From: Salaquimonas sp041736675
GTDB taxonomy: Bacteria > Pseudomonadota > Alphaproteobacteria > Rhizobiales > Rhizobiaceae
Length of the DNA stretch: 64,000 bases
NCBI GenBank assembly: GCA_041736675.1
Contig: JBGSTD010000013.1
Span: 1 to 64,000 of the forward strand
Direction: 5' to 3'
Shown: positions 16,870 through 25,909 of the stretch, piece after piece
How the letters are laid out: every line of letters starts with the position of its first letter
Position numbering within the stretch: position 1 is the first letter of the stretch
Position numbers and translations under genes: made by a program
Notes under the pieces: generated by a model
What the model saw: only the letters and a program-made list of their open reading frames with translations
The model's database searches: none
What the model was told of the DNA's origin: nothing

Positions 16870-18420
16870 ATGGGGTTTCATTCACCTTTTTCAGGACAAT
16901 CACTTTTTCAGGCAATGGTTGGAGCAGCCCGTAAGTTCGGCACAAAAGAACCCGTGCTTGAAGACGCTGTCGGTCAAAAGTTTTCATATTCAAGGCTCCT
17001 CATCGGGGCGCGCATCCTCGGCAGGCGATTGGCAAAGGTCACTCAAAAGGGCGAGATTGTTGCGGTGCTGCTGCCAAATGCCAATGCAGTCGTGAGCACG
17101 TTTTACGGTTTGCAATCAGCGGGGCGAATTCCGGCGATGCTCAACTATACCGCAGGGCCAACCATCGTTGCTTCCGCCTGCAAAACGGTGGAGGCAAAGA
17201 CTGTTGTATCTTCCCGCCAATTTATCGAAAAGGCCGAGTTGCAAGATCTGGAAACCGCGCTCAAAGATGCCGGTCTGAAGTTTTTTTGGCTGGAGGATAT
17301 CGTACCGCAAGTCAGCACAATGGAAAAATTTCTGGCAGCCATTTTCAGCAAACAGCCGATTGAGCCGGTCGATCCTTCAGCAACTGCTGTCGTCCTCTAC
17401 ACTTCAGGTTCCGAGGGATTTCCCAAGGCGGTTCATTTGTCCCACCACAATCTTCTCTCCAATTGCGGGCAGATTGGCGCGCGGATTGATTTTGGTCCGC
17501 AGGACAAACTTTTCAACGTGCTTCCGGTTTTTCATTCCTTTGGAATGACTGGCGGAATGATCCTGCCGCTTATGTTTGGTACGCGCCTGTTTTTATACCC
17601 TTCACCACTGCATCTGAAAATCATTCCGCAAACCGTTGCCAAGGTAAAACCGACAATCCTGTTTGGCACGGACACCTTTTTGACCGGCTACGCCCGCACC
17701 GCAAAAGACAGTGATTTCGCATCGGTCAGAATGGTTGTGGCTGGCGCTGAGGCAGTGAAAAGCGAAACCCGCCAAACCTGGGCGAGCCGCTTTGACACCC
17801 TTGTGCTCGAAGGCTTTGGCATGACAGAGGCATCACCGGTGGTTGCGGTAAATACACCCGATGAAAACAAGCCTGGCACGGTAGGTAAACTGTTGCCCGG
17901 CATTGAGGTTCGCCTGGAACCGGTGGAAGGAATACCAACAGGCGGGAGGCTTTGGCTAAAAGGCCCCAACATCATGCGAGGGTACATGACACATGACAGG
18001 CCGGGCGAACTGCAACCACTTGAAGATGGCTGGCATGACAGCGGTGATATCGTTGAACTTGACCAGGAAAACTATGTGACCATCAAGGGCCGTGCAAAAC
18101 GCTTTGCCAAAATTGCCGGCGAAATGGTTTCGCTGGGTGCCATTGAAATGATGGCAGCGTCTTTATGGCCTGAGGAAAATCATGCGGTGGTCAGCATCTC
18201 CGACAAGAGACGGGGCGAAAAAATAGTTCTTGTGACGACCAGCCAGCGCGCTGAAAAAGATGAACTGGTAAAGGCCACCCGCAGAAATGGCTACACCGAG
18301 CTGATGGTGCCCAACCTGATTGTCAAGGTTGGCCAGATTCCGGTCCTTGGCTCAGGCAAAACCGATTACGTGACCACACAAAAACTGGTGAGCGACAACG
18401 ACACAAACGAGGCACAATAA
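16870..18420 (+). CDS. AMP-dependent acyl-activating enzyme (acyl-CoA/acyl-ACP synthetase type)
   Basis: ANL-superfamily enzyme of about 516 aa that adenylates a carboxylate. The A3 motif YTSGSEGFPKAVHLSH, the A5 motif EGFGMTEASPV and the A7/A8 hinge GWHDSGD...KGRAKRFAKIAGEMVS are clear, with the late Lys in GSGKTDY. The sequence resembles the synthetase half of Aas (2-acyl-glycerophosphoethanolamine acyltransferase/acyl-ACP synthetase), but there is no acyltransferase domain. Given pssA and psd alongside, a lipid acyl substrate is plausible but inferred. The start is uncertain: ATG 16870, TTG 16864 (eight bases after GGGAGG) and TTG 16840 are all in frame. Confidence 0.88.
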   Translation: MGFHSPFSGQSLFQAMVGAARKFGTKEPVLEDAVGQKFSYSRLLIGARILGRRLAKVTQKGEIVAVLLPNANAVVSTFYGLQSAGRIPAMLNYTAGPTIVASACKTVEAKTVVSSRQFIEKAELQDLETALKDAGLKFFWLEDIVPQVSTMEKFLAAIFSKQPIEPVDPSATAVVLYTSGSEGFPKAVHLSHHNLLSNCGQIGARIDFGPQDKLFNVLPVFHSFGMTGGMILPLMFGTRLFLYPSPLHLKIIPQTVAKVKPTILFGTDTFLTGYARTAKDSDFASVRMVVAGAEAVKSETRQTWASRFDTLVLEGFGMTEASPVVAVNTPDENKPGTVGKLLPGIEVRLEPVEGIPTGGRLWLKGPNIMRGYMTHDRPGELQPLEDGWHDSGDIVELDQENYVTIKGRAKRFAKIAGEMVSLGAIEMMAASLWPEENHAVVSISDKRRGEKIVLVTTSQRAEKDELVKATRRNGYTELMVPNLIVKVGQIPVLGSGKTDYVTTQKLVSDNDTNEAQ

Positions 18421-18464
18421 ACGAGAATTTTGCAGGCAATCGGTAGCACCAGAAAAGCCTGCTC

Positions 18465-18487
18465 AACCGAACTATTCCGGTTTTTTA
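18465..18487 (+). terminator. Possible weak terminator between convergent genes
   Basis: AACCG (18465-18469) pairs with CGGTT around a loop and is followed by a run of T. It lies 45 bp after the stop of the acyl-activating enzyme and overlaps the end of pssA on the other strand. The stem is only five pairs. Confidence 0.4.
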
Positions 18488-19365
18488 CGTTCACGTTTTC
18501 TTGGACGCGACTTGTTTGCACTTTCGCGGCTCGCCTGTGGCTCGGCCTTTGCTGCCATGACAGACTGGTTGTGACGCTCTTCGAGCTGATGGTAATAGCG
18601 ATATCCCCATGGAAGGGAAACCAGATAGGCGAAGGCGGCCATGCTCAACGTCTGCCAAGGATAGCTGAGTAGAATTGCGATGACGACGACGATTGCCATG
18701 ATCATCGGCAAGGCGAGCGTACGCGGGATATGCTTGCCAAGGCTTTTGCCTGAATAGGTCGGCAGGTTTGATACCATCAGCATGCCGACGCAAATCACAT
18801 AAAACGCGGCAAGAAGGTCAACCCAGAGCGTTTCGACGACGCCCAATTGCACCAGATACAAGGGAAACAGCACCAGCATGGCCCCGGCAGGTGCAGGAAC
18901 GCCGGTAAAGAAATCCGCCTGGAATGGCGGTTTGTTGGGGTTGTTCAGTTGAACGTTGAAACGTGCCAGCCTCAAACAGGCACTCATCGCATAAACCAGC
19001 GCAGCAACCCAGCCGAAGGGGCGCAATTCGTTGAGCAGGGTAAAATACAACACCATTGCAGGTGCAACGCCGAAATTGACAAAATCCGCAAGGCTGTCCA
19101 TTTGCGCGCCAAAGGGTGTGGCCGATTTCAGAAAACGGGCAACACGTCCATCAACGCCATCGAGTATCGCCGCCAGAATAATCGCCCCGAGGGCAAGTTC
19201 AATCCGGTTTTCGATGGAAAAACGGATGGCGGTCAACCCGGAACAGATCGCCAGCAGAGTTAAAATATTGGGGAGCAGCATCCGGAACGGAATATCACGC
19301 AGGCGAGGCTGCTGGCGCTGCTCATCTTTTTCACCGGTCTCGTAAGGGGGAAAAGGCGCTTCCAT
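18472..19365 (-). CDS. pssA: CDP-diacylglycerol-serine O-phosphatidyltransferase
   Basis: Integral membrane enzyme making phosphatidylserine from CDP-diacylglycerol and serine. The CDP-alcohol phosphotransferase signature (DGVDGRVAR, then G-x-x-x-D-x-x-x-D in GAQMDSLAD) is complete. About eight hydrophobic segments follow a polar N-terminus, with a basic C-terminal tail. Length is 297 aa from ATG 19365; an in-frame TTG at 19371 overlaps the psd stop (TTGA), so translation is coupled to psd either way. Confidence 0.95.
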   Translation of the reverse strand: MEAPFPPYETGEKDEQRQQPRLRDIPFRMLLPNILTLLAICSGLTAIRFSIENRIELALGAIILAAILDGVDGRVARFLKSATPFGAQMDSLADFVNFGVAPAMVLYFTLLNELRPFGWVAALVYAMSACLRLARFNVQLNNPNKPPFQADFFTGVPAPAGAMLVLFPLYLVQLGVVETLWVDLLAAFYVICVGMLMVSNLPTYSGKSLGKHIPRTLALPMIMAIVVVIAILLSYPWQTLSMAAFAYLVSLPWGYRYYHQLEERHNQSVMAAKAEPQASRESANKSRPRKRERKKPE

Positions 19366-19367
19366 TC

Positions 19368-20066
19368 TCAACTGACTCTGATCAGGGGCGAAACAGTGTC
19401 ATCGTCATAACGGGCGAGAACCGTTTCTCCGCCAATAGAGGTCTGGCCAAGCGCCACAACAACCTTGGCGCCTTCGGGCACATAAACATCAAGACGTGAA
19501 CCGAACCGGATGAGGCCAAAGCGCTCGCCAGTTGCCAGTGTTTCCTCTGCCTTGGACCAGCACAGGATGCGGCGGGCGATCAGGCCTGCAATCTGCACCA
19601 CGGCAATCGTGCCTTTGCTGGTTTCAATCAGCAGGGAATTGCGTTCATTGTCTGTGGAAGCCTTGTCGAGTTCCGCATTTAGAAACTCGCCCTTCTTGTA
19701 AATGATCTGCCTGATCCGGCCTGCCACAGGCGATCGGTTGATGTGGCAGTTGAAGACATTCATGAACACCGACACGCGCATTACGGGTTCATCTCCAAGA
19801 CCAAGTTCGGCCGGGGGAACCACCTTGCCGATGTGGGAAATTTTTCCGTCCGCCGGAGAGATAATAAACTCCTCGTTGACGGGCGTTACCCGGGCGGGAT
19901 CGCGGAAAAACCAGATGCACCAAACCGTCAGAACCATTCCAATCCAGAACAAGGGTGTCCACAAAAATCCAAGAACAAGCGACACAACGAAAAACGCGGC
20001 AATGAATTTGTAGCCTTCGGGATGAACCGGAACCATTGCGTTGCGGATGGATGAAGTAACGGACAT
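19368..20066 (-). CDS. psd: Phosphatidylserine decarboxylase proenzyme
   Basis: Pyruvoyl enzyme converting phosphatidylserine to phosphatidylethanolamine. The 232-aa form is the short type found in Rhizobiales. Two N-terminal hydrophobic segments (about residues 19-53) are followed by the core with ISPADGKI and NVFNCHINRSPV. The predicted self-cleavage site is Gly189-Ser190 in IRFGSRLDV, so Ser190 would become the pyruvoyl group. It lies directly upstream of pssA in one operon, making the two-step route to phosphatidylethanolamine. Confidence 0.95.
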   Translation of the reverse strand: MSVTSSIRNAMVPVHPEGYKFIAAFFVVSLVLGFLWTPLFWIGMVLTVWCIWFFRDPARVTPVNEEFIISPADGKISHIGKVVPPAELGLGDEPVMRVSVFMNVFNCHINRSPVAGRIRQIIYKKGEFLNAELDKASTDNERNSLLIETSKGTIAVVQIAGLIARRILCWSKAEETLATGERFGLIRFGSRLDVYVPEGAKVVVALGQTSIGGETVLARYDDDTVSPLIRVS

Positions 20067-20155
20067 GGGTTTCCTGTCTGATAGAGGTTTGAGCGCAGAA
20101 TTACGCTGCTTTACAGCAATTACCAGTCAGATGCAAAAGCGCGACGCGGAATAAA

Positions 20156-22054
20156 TCAGGTTCTTACTCTTTCGATCACGCCCAGATTATCCTTTTCGCG
20201 TGCCGCCCGCAGTTTGTCTTCTGCCTCGTTTGCCTCACGCTGGCGATCCCACATTTCGGCATATAGCCCCTTCTTGCGAATTAGCGCCTTATGTGTGCCC
20301 CGCTCGGCGATTTCACCGGCCTTTAGAACGATGATTTCATCTGCAGAAATGACAGTGGAAAGCCGGTGAGCGATAACCACCGTTGTTCTGTTTTTTGAAA
20401 CCAGATCAAGGGCAGACTGGATTTCGCGCTCGGTCTGGGTATCAAGCGCCGAAGTGGCTTCGTCGAGAATGAGGATTGGCGGAGCTTTCAAAAGGGTGCG
20501 GGAAATCGCCACCCGCTGCTTTTCGCCGCCAGAAAGTTTCAACCCACGTTCGCCGACCTGGGTTTGATAACCGGCCGGTAAAGACTTGATAAAATTACCG
20601 ATTTGTGCCATTTCAGCAGCCTGTTCCACATCTGCCTCGCTGGCATCTACCCTGCCGTATCGAATGTTGTAGGCGATGGTATCATTAAAAAGTACAGTAT
20701 CCTGGGGCACCATGCCGATTGCAAAGCGTAAGGATTTCTGCGTGATGTCACGAATGTCCTGACCATCGATGGTTATCGCGCCACCTGTTACATCATAAAA
20801 CCTGAACAGCAGCCGCGAGATAGTGGATTTACCGGCACCAGAGGGACCGACAATTGCCACTGTCTTTCCTGCCGGAACTTCGAAGCTGACATTTTTCAGG
20901 ATCGCCCGATCCGGATCGTAGTGAAAATTCACATTTTCAAACCGGATTGCACCGTTCCTTATATCCAGATCTTTTGCACCCGGCTTGTCCTCAATTTCTT
21001 TTTCCTCGCCCAGCAGATCGAACATCGCTTCGAGATCGGTAAATCCCTGCCGTATCTCGCGGTAAATAAAACCGATGAAATTGAGCGGAATGGACAATTG
21101 CAATAGCAGGGCATTGATCAGGACAAAGTCTCCCAGAGTTTGTTCTCCCCGCTGAACGGCCATTGCCGACAAGATCATGCAGGCACCCATGCCAAGGCCG
21201 AGAATAACCGCCTGACCAAAATTAAGCCAAGCCAGCGAGGTCCAGACCTTGGTGGCTGCGCGCTCATACTTTTCCATGGAACTATCAAAACGCCGGGCTT
21301 CCATTTCCTCGTTGCCAAAATACTTCACGGTCTCGAAATTCAGCAGCGAATCGACTGCCTTGGAATTTGCATCTGTATCATTTGTGTTCATGTCCTTGCG
21401 TATGTTGATGCGCCAGTCACTGGCCCGCACAGAAAACCAGACATACAACCAGATCATCACGCTGATGATGGCAACATAGACAAAGCCGAACTGATACCAG
21501 ATCACTGCCGCCATGAAGGCAAATTCAATGAGGGTGGGGCCGCCATTGAGGATGGTGAAGCGGACAATTGCCTCGATCCCCTTGGTGCCACGCTCGATTA
21601 CCCTTGAAAGTCCTCCCGTGCGGCGGGCCAGGTGATACCGCAGGCTAAGTGCATGCATGTGCCTGAATACGAGAGTGGCCATCTGGCGCACCGCATATTG
21701 GCCGACACTGGCAAAAGCCGCATCACGCAGATTGTTGAACCCGACAACCATTACCCGCCCGACATTGTAGGCAATGACCAGCATCACCGGAACCAGCAAA
21801 AAAGGCGGTATCCAGTCCGGGAGCCCAGGTTCGCTGTTAAGCGCATCGGTTGCCCATTTGTAAAAATAGGGAACGAGCACGGTAATAACTTTGGCGAGGA
21901 TCAGAACCACCATAGCCCAAACCACCCGTAATTTCAGATCAGGACGATCTGCCGGCCACATGAATGGCCACAAATTACGAATCGTCGAGGCTGTCTGGCC
22001 GCGCTCGCCACTGACCAGTTTATGGTTTTTGCCCTGATGTAAACGTGAACTCAT
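20156..22054 (-). CDS. Atm1/ABCB7-type ABC exporter (heavy metal / glutathione conjugate)
   Basis: Half-transporter of 632 aa with six membrane helices followed by one ATPase domain. Visible motifs are Walker A GPSGAGKS, Q-loop GMVPQDTVLFNDT, signature LSGGEKQRVAISR and Walker B ILILDEATSALD. The opening WPADRPDLKLRV and the PYFYKWATDALN segment fit the Atm1/HMT1 family, which exports glutathione-linked metals or sulfur species. Its ATG overlaps the stop of the upstream ArsR gene (ATGA), so it is translated with a thiol-rich metal sensor. That supports a metal or metalloid resistance role, though the substrate is not proven. Confidence 0.93.
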   Translation of the reverse strand: MSSRLHQGKNHKLVSGERGQTASTIRNLWPFMWPADRPDLKLRVVWAMVVLILAKVITVLVPYFYKWATDALNSEPGLPDWIPPFLLVPVMLVIAYNVGRVMVVGFNNLRDAAFASVGQYAVRQMATLVFRHMHALSLRYHLARRTGGLSRVIERGTKGIEAIVRFTILNGGPTLIEFAFMAAVIWYQFGFVYVAIISVMIWLYVWFSVRASDWRINIRKDMNTNDTDANSKAVDSLLNFETVKYFGNEEMEARRFDSSMEKYERAATKVWTSLAWLNFGQAVILGLGMGACMILSAMAVQRGEQTLGDFVLINALLLQLSIPLNFIGFIYREIRQGFTDLEAMFDLLGEEKEIEDKPGAKDLDIRNGAIRFENVNFHYDPDRAILKNVSFEVPAGKTVAIVGPSGAGKSTISRLLFRFYDVTGGAITIDGQDIRDITQKSLRFAIGMVPQDTVLFNDTIAYNIRYGRVDASEADVEQAAEMAQIGNFIKSLPAGYQTQVGERGLKLSGGEKQRVAISRTLLKAPPILILDEATSALDTQTEREIQSALDLVSKNRTTVVIAHRLSTVISADEIIVLKAGEIAERGTHKALIRKKGLYAEMWDRQREANEAEDKLRAAREKDNLGVIERVRT

Positions 22055-22416
22055 TTGGAACTTTCTGGAAGGGGGTGAACCGGATTTGGTTCAACGCTAT
22101 ATTGGCTTGCGGAAACAATAGCCAACTGTTCACATACGGTTGCCAACCGGGATTTATTGAGGGAATAGATCGAACGGGTTCCCTCTGCCCGCCAGTCAAC
22201 AAGACCGACAGCTCTGAGCATCTCAAGATGCTGCGATATGGTCGATTGCGCCAAAGGCAAGGTTTTACAAAAATCACCACCGCAACAGCGCTCACGGGCG
22301 GCAAGCTGACGTATGATTTCCAGACGGGCCGGATGGCCCAACGCCTTGAGAGCATTGGCCAAAGGTAAAGTCTCACCGGATGCTTCCGTTGTGCAACAAG
22401 AGTTGGTGCTTTTCAT
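22051..22416 (-). CDS. ArsR/SmtB-family metal(loid)-sensing repressor
   Basis: 121 residues with winged-helix features: LKALGHPARLEIIRQL, then LPLAQSTISQHLEMLRAVGLV and the wing GTRSIYSL. Cysteines cluster at CC (residues 7-8) and in ERCCGGDFC just before the recognition helix, the position of the ArsR/CadC thiol sites, so As(III), Sb(III) or a soft metal is the likely inducer. Its stop overlaps the start of the Atm1-type exporter by four bases. A palindromic operator lies in its own promoter (22471-22499), implying autoregulation of both genes. Confidence 0.92.
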   Translation of the reverse strand: MKSTNSCCTTEASGETLPLANALKALGHPARLEIIRQLAARERCCGGDFCKTLPLAQSTISQHLEMLRAVGLVDWRAEGTRSIYSLNKSRLATVCEQLAIVSASQYSVEPNPVHPLPESSK

Positions 22417-22470
22417 GAAATTCGTCCGATTGACCTGAATTTATTGCCGTTCGTGAGTCTCGGCAACCTT

Positions 22471-22499
22471 CATTTATCGGTAAATACCGATGAAGTCAA
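22471..22499 (-). promoter_or_regulatory. Promoter with embedded ArsR-type operator, arsR-atm1 operon
   Basis: On the minus strand TTGACT (22499-22494) and TAAATG (22476-22471) are 17 bp apart. Between them lies the palindrome ATCGGTAAATACCGAT (22476-22491, 7-bp arms). Its core GGTAAATACC is the same as in the operator at 12051-12070, and its position relative to the hexamers is also the same. It is about 55 bp upstream of the arsR ATG. Confidence 0.75.
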
Positions 22500-22509
22500 T
22501 TCAGGTCGG

Positions 22510-24030
22510 TCATCCGGCTTTTTCTGTTGTGCCTTCTGCTACCGGCTTGCCATCCTCCGGTTCAGTTTCAGGGATATCGAAAACCTGGCCTGGATAAATA
22601 CGATTCGGGTTTTTGATCTGGCTCTCGTTTGCAGAGAATATGACTGTGTATTTGCGTCCGGCACCAAGCATACGGCGCGATATCCGCCAAAGATTGTCGC
22701 CGCGCCGAATGATCACCGAACGCCCGGTCTTGATGACCGGGACTTCGCCGCTCGCCTCTGCTGCAGCAGTTTCCGCAGGCTTTGCCGTACCTTCAACAGC
22801 AGGGGCTGTCTCGGCAGGTTTTACTTCCTCAGCCTTTTGAGGGACCGGATCAACGGCTTGCGCCGCTGTTTCCGCGGCGGCGGCTTTATTCTCCTGATTT
22901 TCCGCTACATTTTTCTCCGGCTGCGCCTCCGCCACGGCTACAGGCGGCTCTTCCGGTGAGTGGTCAATCATGACGGCCGCGCGCGAGGCAACCTGCGAAC
23001 CATCGGCGCTCAACGAATCGATACGAAGATTGTGAGTGCCGACAGCAAGCCCCTCGCTCAGTTCAAACAGAAAAGAACCGTTCGGCCTAATCTTTATTGT
23101 CCCTTTCAAGGTATCGTCGATATAGATTCTTGCCGTTCTGTTTGGTTCACCAAGACCGGCGATGAACACCTTGTTTGGTTCAACATCCACAGCCTGAACC
23201 AGTATCGTCGTTTCATCTTTCTTCACAACGGGAGCGGCCTCGCCGGAAGGAGGCTGCTCTTTTGTCTCAACTGCCTGAGCGCCTGAAGCAGGCTCACTCG
23301 CAGGCTCTTTTGCAGCTTGTGTGGCTGATCCTGTCTCGGCCTTGGCAGGCTCATTTGAAGCAACTTCCTTGTTTTCAGTTACCACATTGTTTTCCGCTGC
23401 CGGCTGATCAATTTGTGGCGCCTGCAAAATGCGGGTGGCCTCGCCCTGCTCTTGCACCATGGCCAGCACTTCGCCTTTTGCATCCCCTGCCTGCGGAATG
23501 GTGACAATACCCACTTCAGCGGAAAGGACAGGCGCACCGCCATCTGGTGTTGCCCGTATCATCAGTTCATGATCACCGGCGGCAAGCGGCTTTTCAAACA
23601 CGATGGCAAACTCGCCATCAGCGCCTGAGCGTGAATTGGCAAGAACCTCATCGCCTTCCATGATTTCAACAAGGCTGTTCGCCGGGCCAGAACCTGCGAT
23701 CACCACAGAGCCGTCCTTTTCCACCCTCAACACATCAAAGGTTGGCAACTTGGGATCAGCTGTCGAAACTTCCGGTTTGGCCTCCGGCTTTGTTTCAGGC
23801 AGGCTGGCAACTTGTTCGGAAGGTTTCGCCGCAGGATCTTCGGCGGCCTTTGTTTCTGGTTCCTTTGGCGCGGCATCACCAGATGGCGCAGGCTGGGCAG
23901 TACCCTGTTGAACAGCAGGCGGCGTGGTATCGGAAGTATTGTTGACGAGCAGATAACCACCACCTGCTGCGGTCACGGTTCCCGCGAGCAACGCCAATAC
24001 CTTGCCTGATAGTTTCATGCCAGCTGCCAT
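22510..24030 (-). CDS. LysM-domain cell-envelope protein
   Basis: About 506 residues. A short N-terminal membrane anchor or signal (VLALLAGTVTAAGGGYLLV) is followed by a Pro/Ala/Glu-rich linker. Then come two Ig/Big-like repeats, the first around FDVLRVEKDGSVVIAG...GEFAIVFEKPLAAGDHELMI and the second around AVDVEPNKVFIAG...GSFLFELSEGLAVGTHNLRI, separated by another acidic linker. A single C-terminal LysM module (IIRRGDNLWRISRRMLG...YPGQVFDIP) would bind peptidoglycan. This architecture is common in Rhizobiales, with unknown role. I chose ATG 24030; the open frame reaches 24117. Confidence 0.88.
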   Translation of the reverse strand: MAAGMKLSGKVLALLAGTVTAAGGGYLLVNNTSDTTPPAVQQGTAQPAPSGDAAPKEPETKAAEDPAAKPSEQVASLPETKPEAKPEVSTADPKLPTFDVLRVEKDGSVVIAGSGPANSLVEIMEGDEVLANSRSGADGEFAIVFEKPLAAGDHELMIRATPDGGAPVLSAEVGIVTIPQAGDAKGEVLAMVQEQGEATRILQAPQIDQPAAENNVVTENKEVASNEPAKAETGSATQAAKEPASEPASGAQAVETKEQPPSGEAAPVVKKDETTILVQAVDVEPNKVFIAGLGEPNRTARIYIDDTLKGTIKIRPNGSFLFELSEGLAVGTHNLRIDSLSADGSQVASRAAVMIDHSPEEPPVAVAEAQPEKNVAENQENKAAAAETAAQAVDPVPQKAEEVKPAETAPAVEGTAKPAETAAAEASGEVPVIKTGRSVIIRRGDNLWRISRRMLGAGRKYTVIFSANESQIKNPNRIYPGQVFDIPETEPEDGKPVAEGTTEKAG

Positions 24031-24328
24031 ATTCGTGTCGCTCTCAAAAAGTTCGTTTTCGCGGATCAAACAAAGCAAGCCCGAACACGCCCACCTATCA
24101 TTATGCTTATTATACAATTAGTCCGTGGCGGTTCGTCAACAACCTTATACATGCGCGCTGGGAATTGAACGGGGCAAAAACTGATCTTGTCTCACAGCAA
24201 TTTGCGAATTAGTGGTTGTGAACGCTACCCTCAACCCAATAGAATGGCAAATTAACCGGGGCTGCGACAAGAATACCCTTCCGGCATATCTGCCAATCCC
24301 CACCAGCATATCATGACAAGGAATTTAC

Positions 24329-24904
24329 GTGGCCGAAATTAAATCCATTTGCGTTTATTGCGGATCGCAATCCGGCAATTCGCCCGATTTTGCCCATGCA
24401 GCACGAATATTGGGCGCTCACATGGCAAAGCGCGACATTCGTCTCGTTTATGGCGGCGGAGGTACCGGCATTATGGGAGAAGTCGCGCGGGCAGTAAAAG
24501 CAGGAGGCGGCCAGATTACCGGTATCATTCCCGAATTCCTGATTAAAAAGGAACGTGGAGTTTCGGGTGCAGAGGCGCTTGGAAACGAGCTTGGCGAGGT
24601 GATTGTCACCAAAGACATGCACGAGCGCAAAACGAAGCTTTTTGAACGCTCGGATGCGTTTGTTGCCCTTCCAGGCGGCATCGGTACACTGGAAGAAATT
24701 GTCGAGATCATGACATGGGCACAGCTCGGACGTCATGCCCGGCCGATCGTATTTGCCAATATCAACGGCTTCTGGAACCCGATGATCGACCTGATGGCAC
24801 ATATGGCTGAAACCGGCTTTATTCATACCAGCAAATTGCTGAAACCGATTGTCGTCAATGAAGCCGACCAGATTGTGCACAGGATCATTGAAGCAGCGAA
24901 ATAG
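24329..24904 (+). CDS. LOG family (TIGR00730) nucleoside 5'-monophosphate phosphoribohydrolase
   Basis: A 191-aa Rossmann-fold protein with the lysine decarboxylase-like signature: GGGGTGIMGEVARA and the diagnostic PGGIGTLEE (about residues 114-122). Family members release cytokinin-type or other bases from nucleoside monophosphates. The bacterial substrate here is unknown. The start is GTG at 24329, with ACAAGG upstream; MAEIKSICVYCGS matches the usual family N-terminus. Confidence 0.92.
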   Translation: MAEIKSICVYCGSQSGNSPDFAHAARILGAHMAKRDIRLVYGGGGTGIMGEVARAVKAGGGQITGIIPEFLIKKERGVSGAEALGNELGEVIVTKDMHERKTKLFERSDAFVALPGGIGTLEEIVEIMTWAQLGRHARPIVFANINGFWNPMIDLMAHMAETGFIHTSKLLKPIVVNEADQIVHRIIEAAK

Positions 24905-24969
24905 CGCCGTGGGCCATCTGATCTTCAATTCGCCCGAACCGATTACATTCCTGCCTTGCGCCAAAAAAA

Positions 24970-25899
24970 TTATTGCAACTTCTCGGCCTTTGGCTTTTTG
25001 TCACGTCCGGCAAAGGCCGACCATGAATAGATAACCAGTGCAAACCATATCATCGCAAACGTCACTGCCTGCCAGAAGCTGAAAGGTTCGTGAAAGACGA
25101 AAATACTGATAAGGAAGATCATTGTCGGCGCGATATATTGCATCAGGCCGATGGTCGAAAGTCTCAGACCCTTGGCACCGTAAGCATAGAGAATGAGAGG
25201 GATCGCTGTAACCGGCCCGCAGCCAATCAGCATCGACGTTGTCCAGCCATCCTGAAAAAGCACGCCTTCGCCTGTGTTTTCCAGCCAGACAATATAGGCA
25301 AGTGCAAGCGGCGACAGCAGCATCACCTCAACCAGAAAACCCTGCGTTGGGCCAACATCGACTGTCTTTCTCAAAAAGCCGTAAAGGGCAAACGAGAAGG
25401 CCAAAGCGATGCTGATCCAGGGAAATACGCCGCTCCTGAAAGTCAACAGCAGAACAGCAAATGTGGCAATTGCAAGGGTAACCATCTGCGCCTTGCTGAA
25501 CCTGTCGCCCAGAAACGCGGCGCCGAGCGCAACCGTGATGAGTGGATTGATGTAATAGCCCATCGCTGTTTCAAGCGTACGGTCAACGGAGATTGCCCAA
25601 ACATAAATGCCCCAGTTGAGCGAAATGATCGTTGCCGTAATTGCCAGGATGCCCAACCGCTTCGGGCTTTTGAAAGTCGGCACGATGTCCTTGGTCCGCC
25701 CCAGCATCCACAAGAGGATGGCAGCGACCGGCAATGACCAGAATATACGGTGGGCGATAACTTCTATCGCCGGAATCTCGTGCAGCGCTTTCATGTAAAG
25801 CGGCAGAAAGCCCCACAGCAGATAGGCCGAGAGGGCAAAGAAAAAACCGGCGCGCGTATCGCCGGATTTTGTGCCTGCGGACAAGGTATTGTTACTCAC
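24970..25899 (-). CDS. rarD: EamA-family transporter RarD
   Basis: Ten-helix drug/metabolite transporter of 309 aa with two EamA repeats. The sequence AGFFFALSAYLLWGFLPLYMK near the start and the first-repeat segment SLNWGIYVWAI...ALGYYINPL-like (here AMGYYINPLITV) are typical of RarD. The substrate is not established for the family. Start is GTG at 25899. It lies 10 bp after cimA and is probably in the same transcript. Confidence 0.92.
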   Translation of the reverse strand: MSNNTLSAGTKSGDTRAGFFFALSAYLLWGFLPLYMKALHEIPAIEVIAHRIFWSLPVAAILLWMLGRTKDIVPTFKSPKRLGILAITATIISLNWGIYVWAISVDRTLETAMGYYINPLITVALGAAFLGDRFSKAQMVTLAIATFAVLLLTFRSGVFPWISIALAFSFALYGFLRKTVDVGPTQGFLVEVMLLSPLALAYIVWLENTGEGVLFQDGWTTSMLIGCGPVTAIPLILYAYGAKGLRLSTIGLMQYIAPTMIFLISIFVFHEPFSFWQAVTFAMIWFALVIYSWSAFAGRDKKPKAEKLQ

Positions 25900-25909
25900 G
25901 GTAGAATAC

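Noticed and set aside
23200..23960. Pro/Ala/Glu-rich coding segment as possible recent repeat expansion
   Set aside because: It is an ordinary low-complexity linker between the Ig-like and LysM domains, with no exact DNA repeats.
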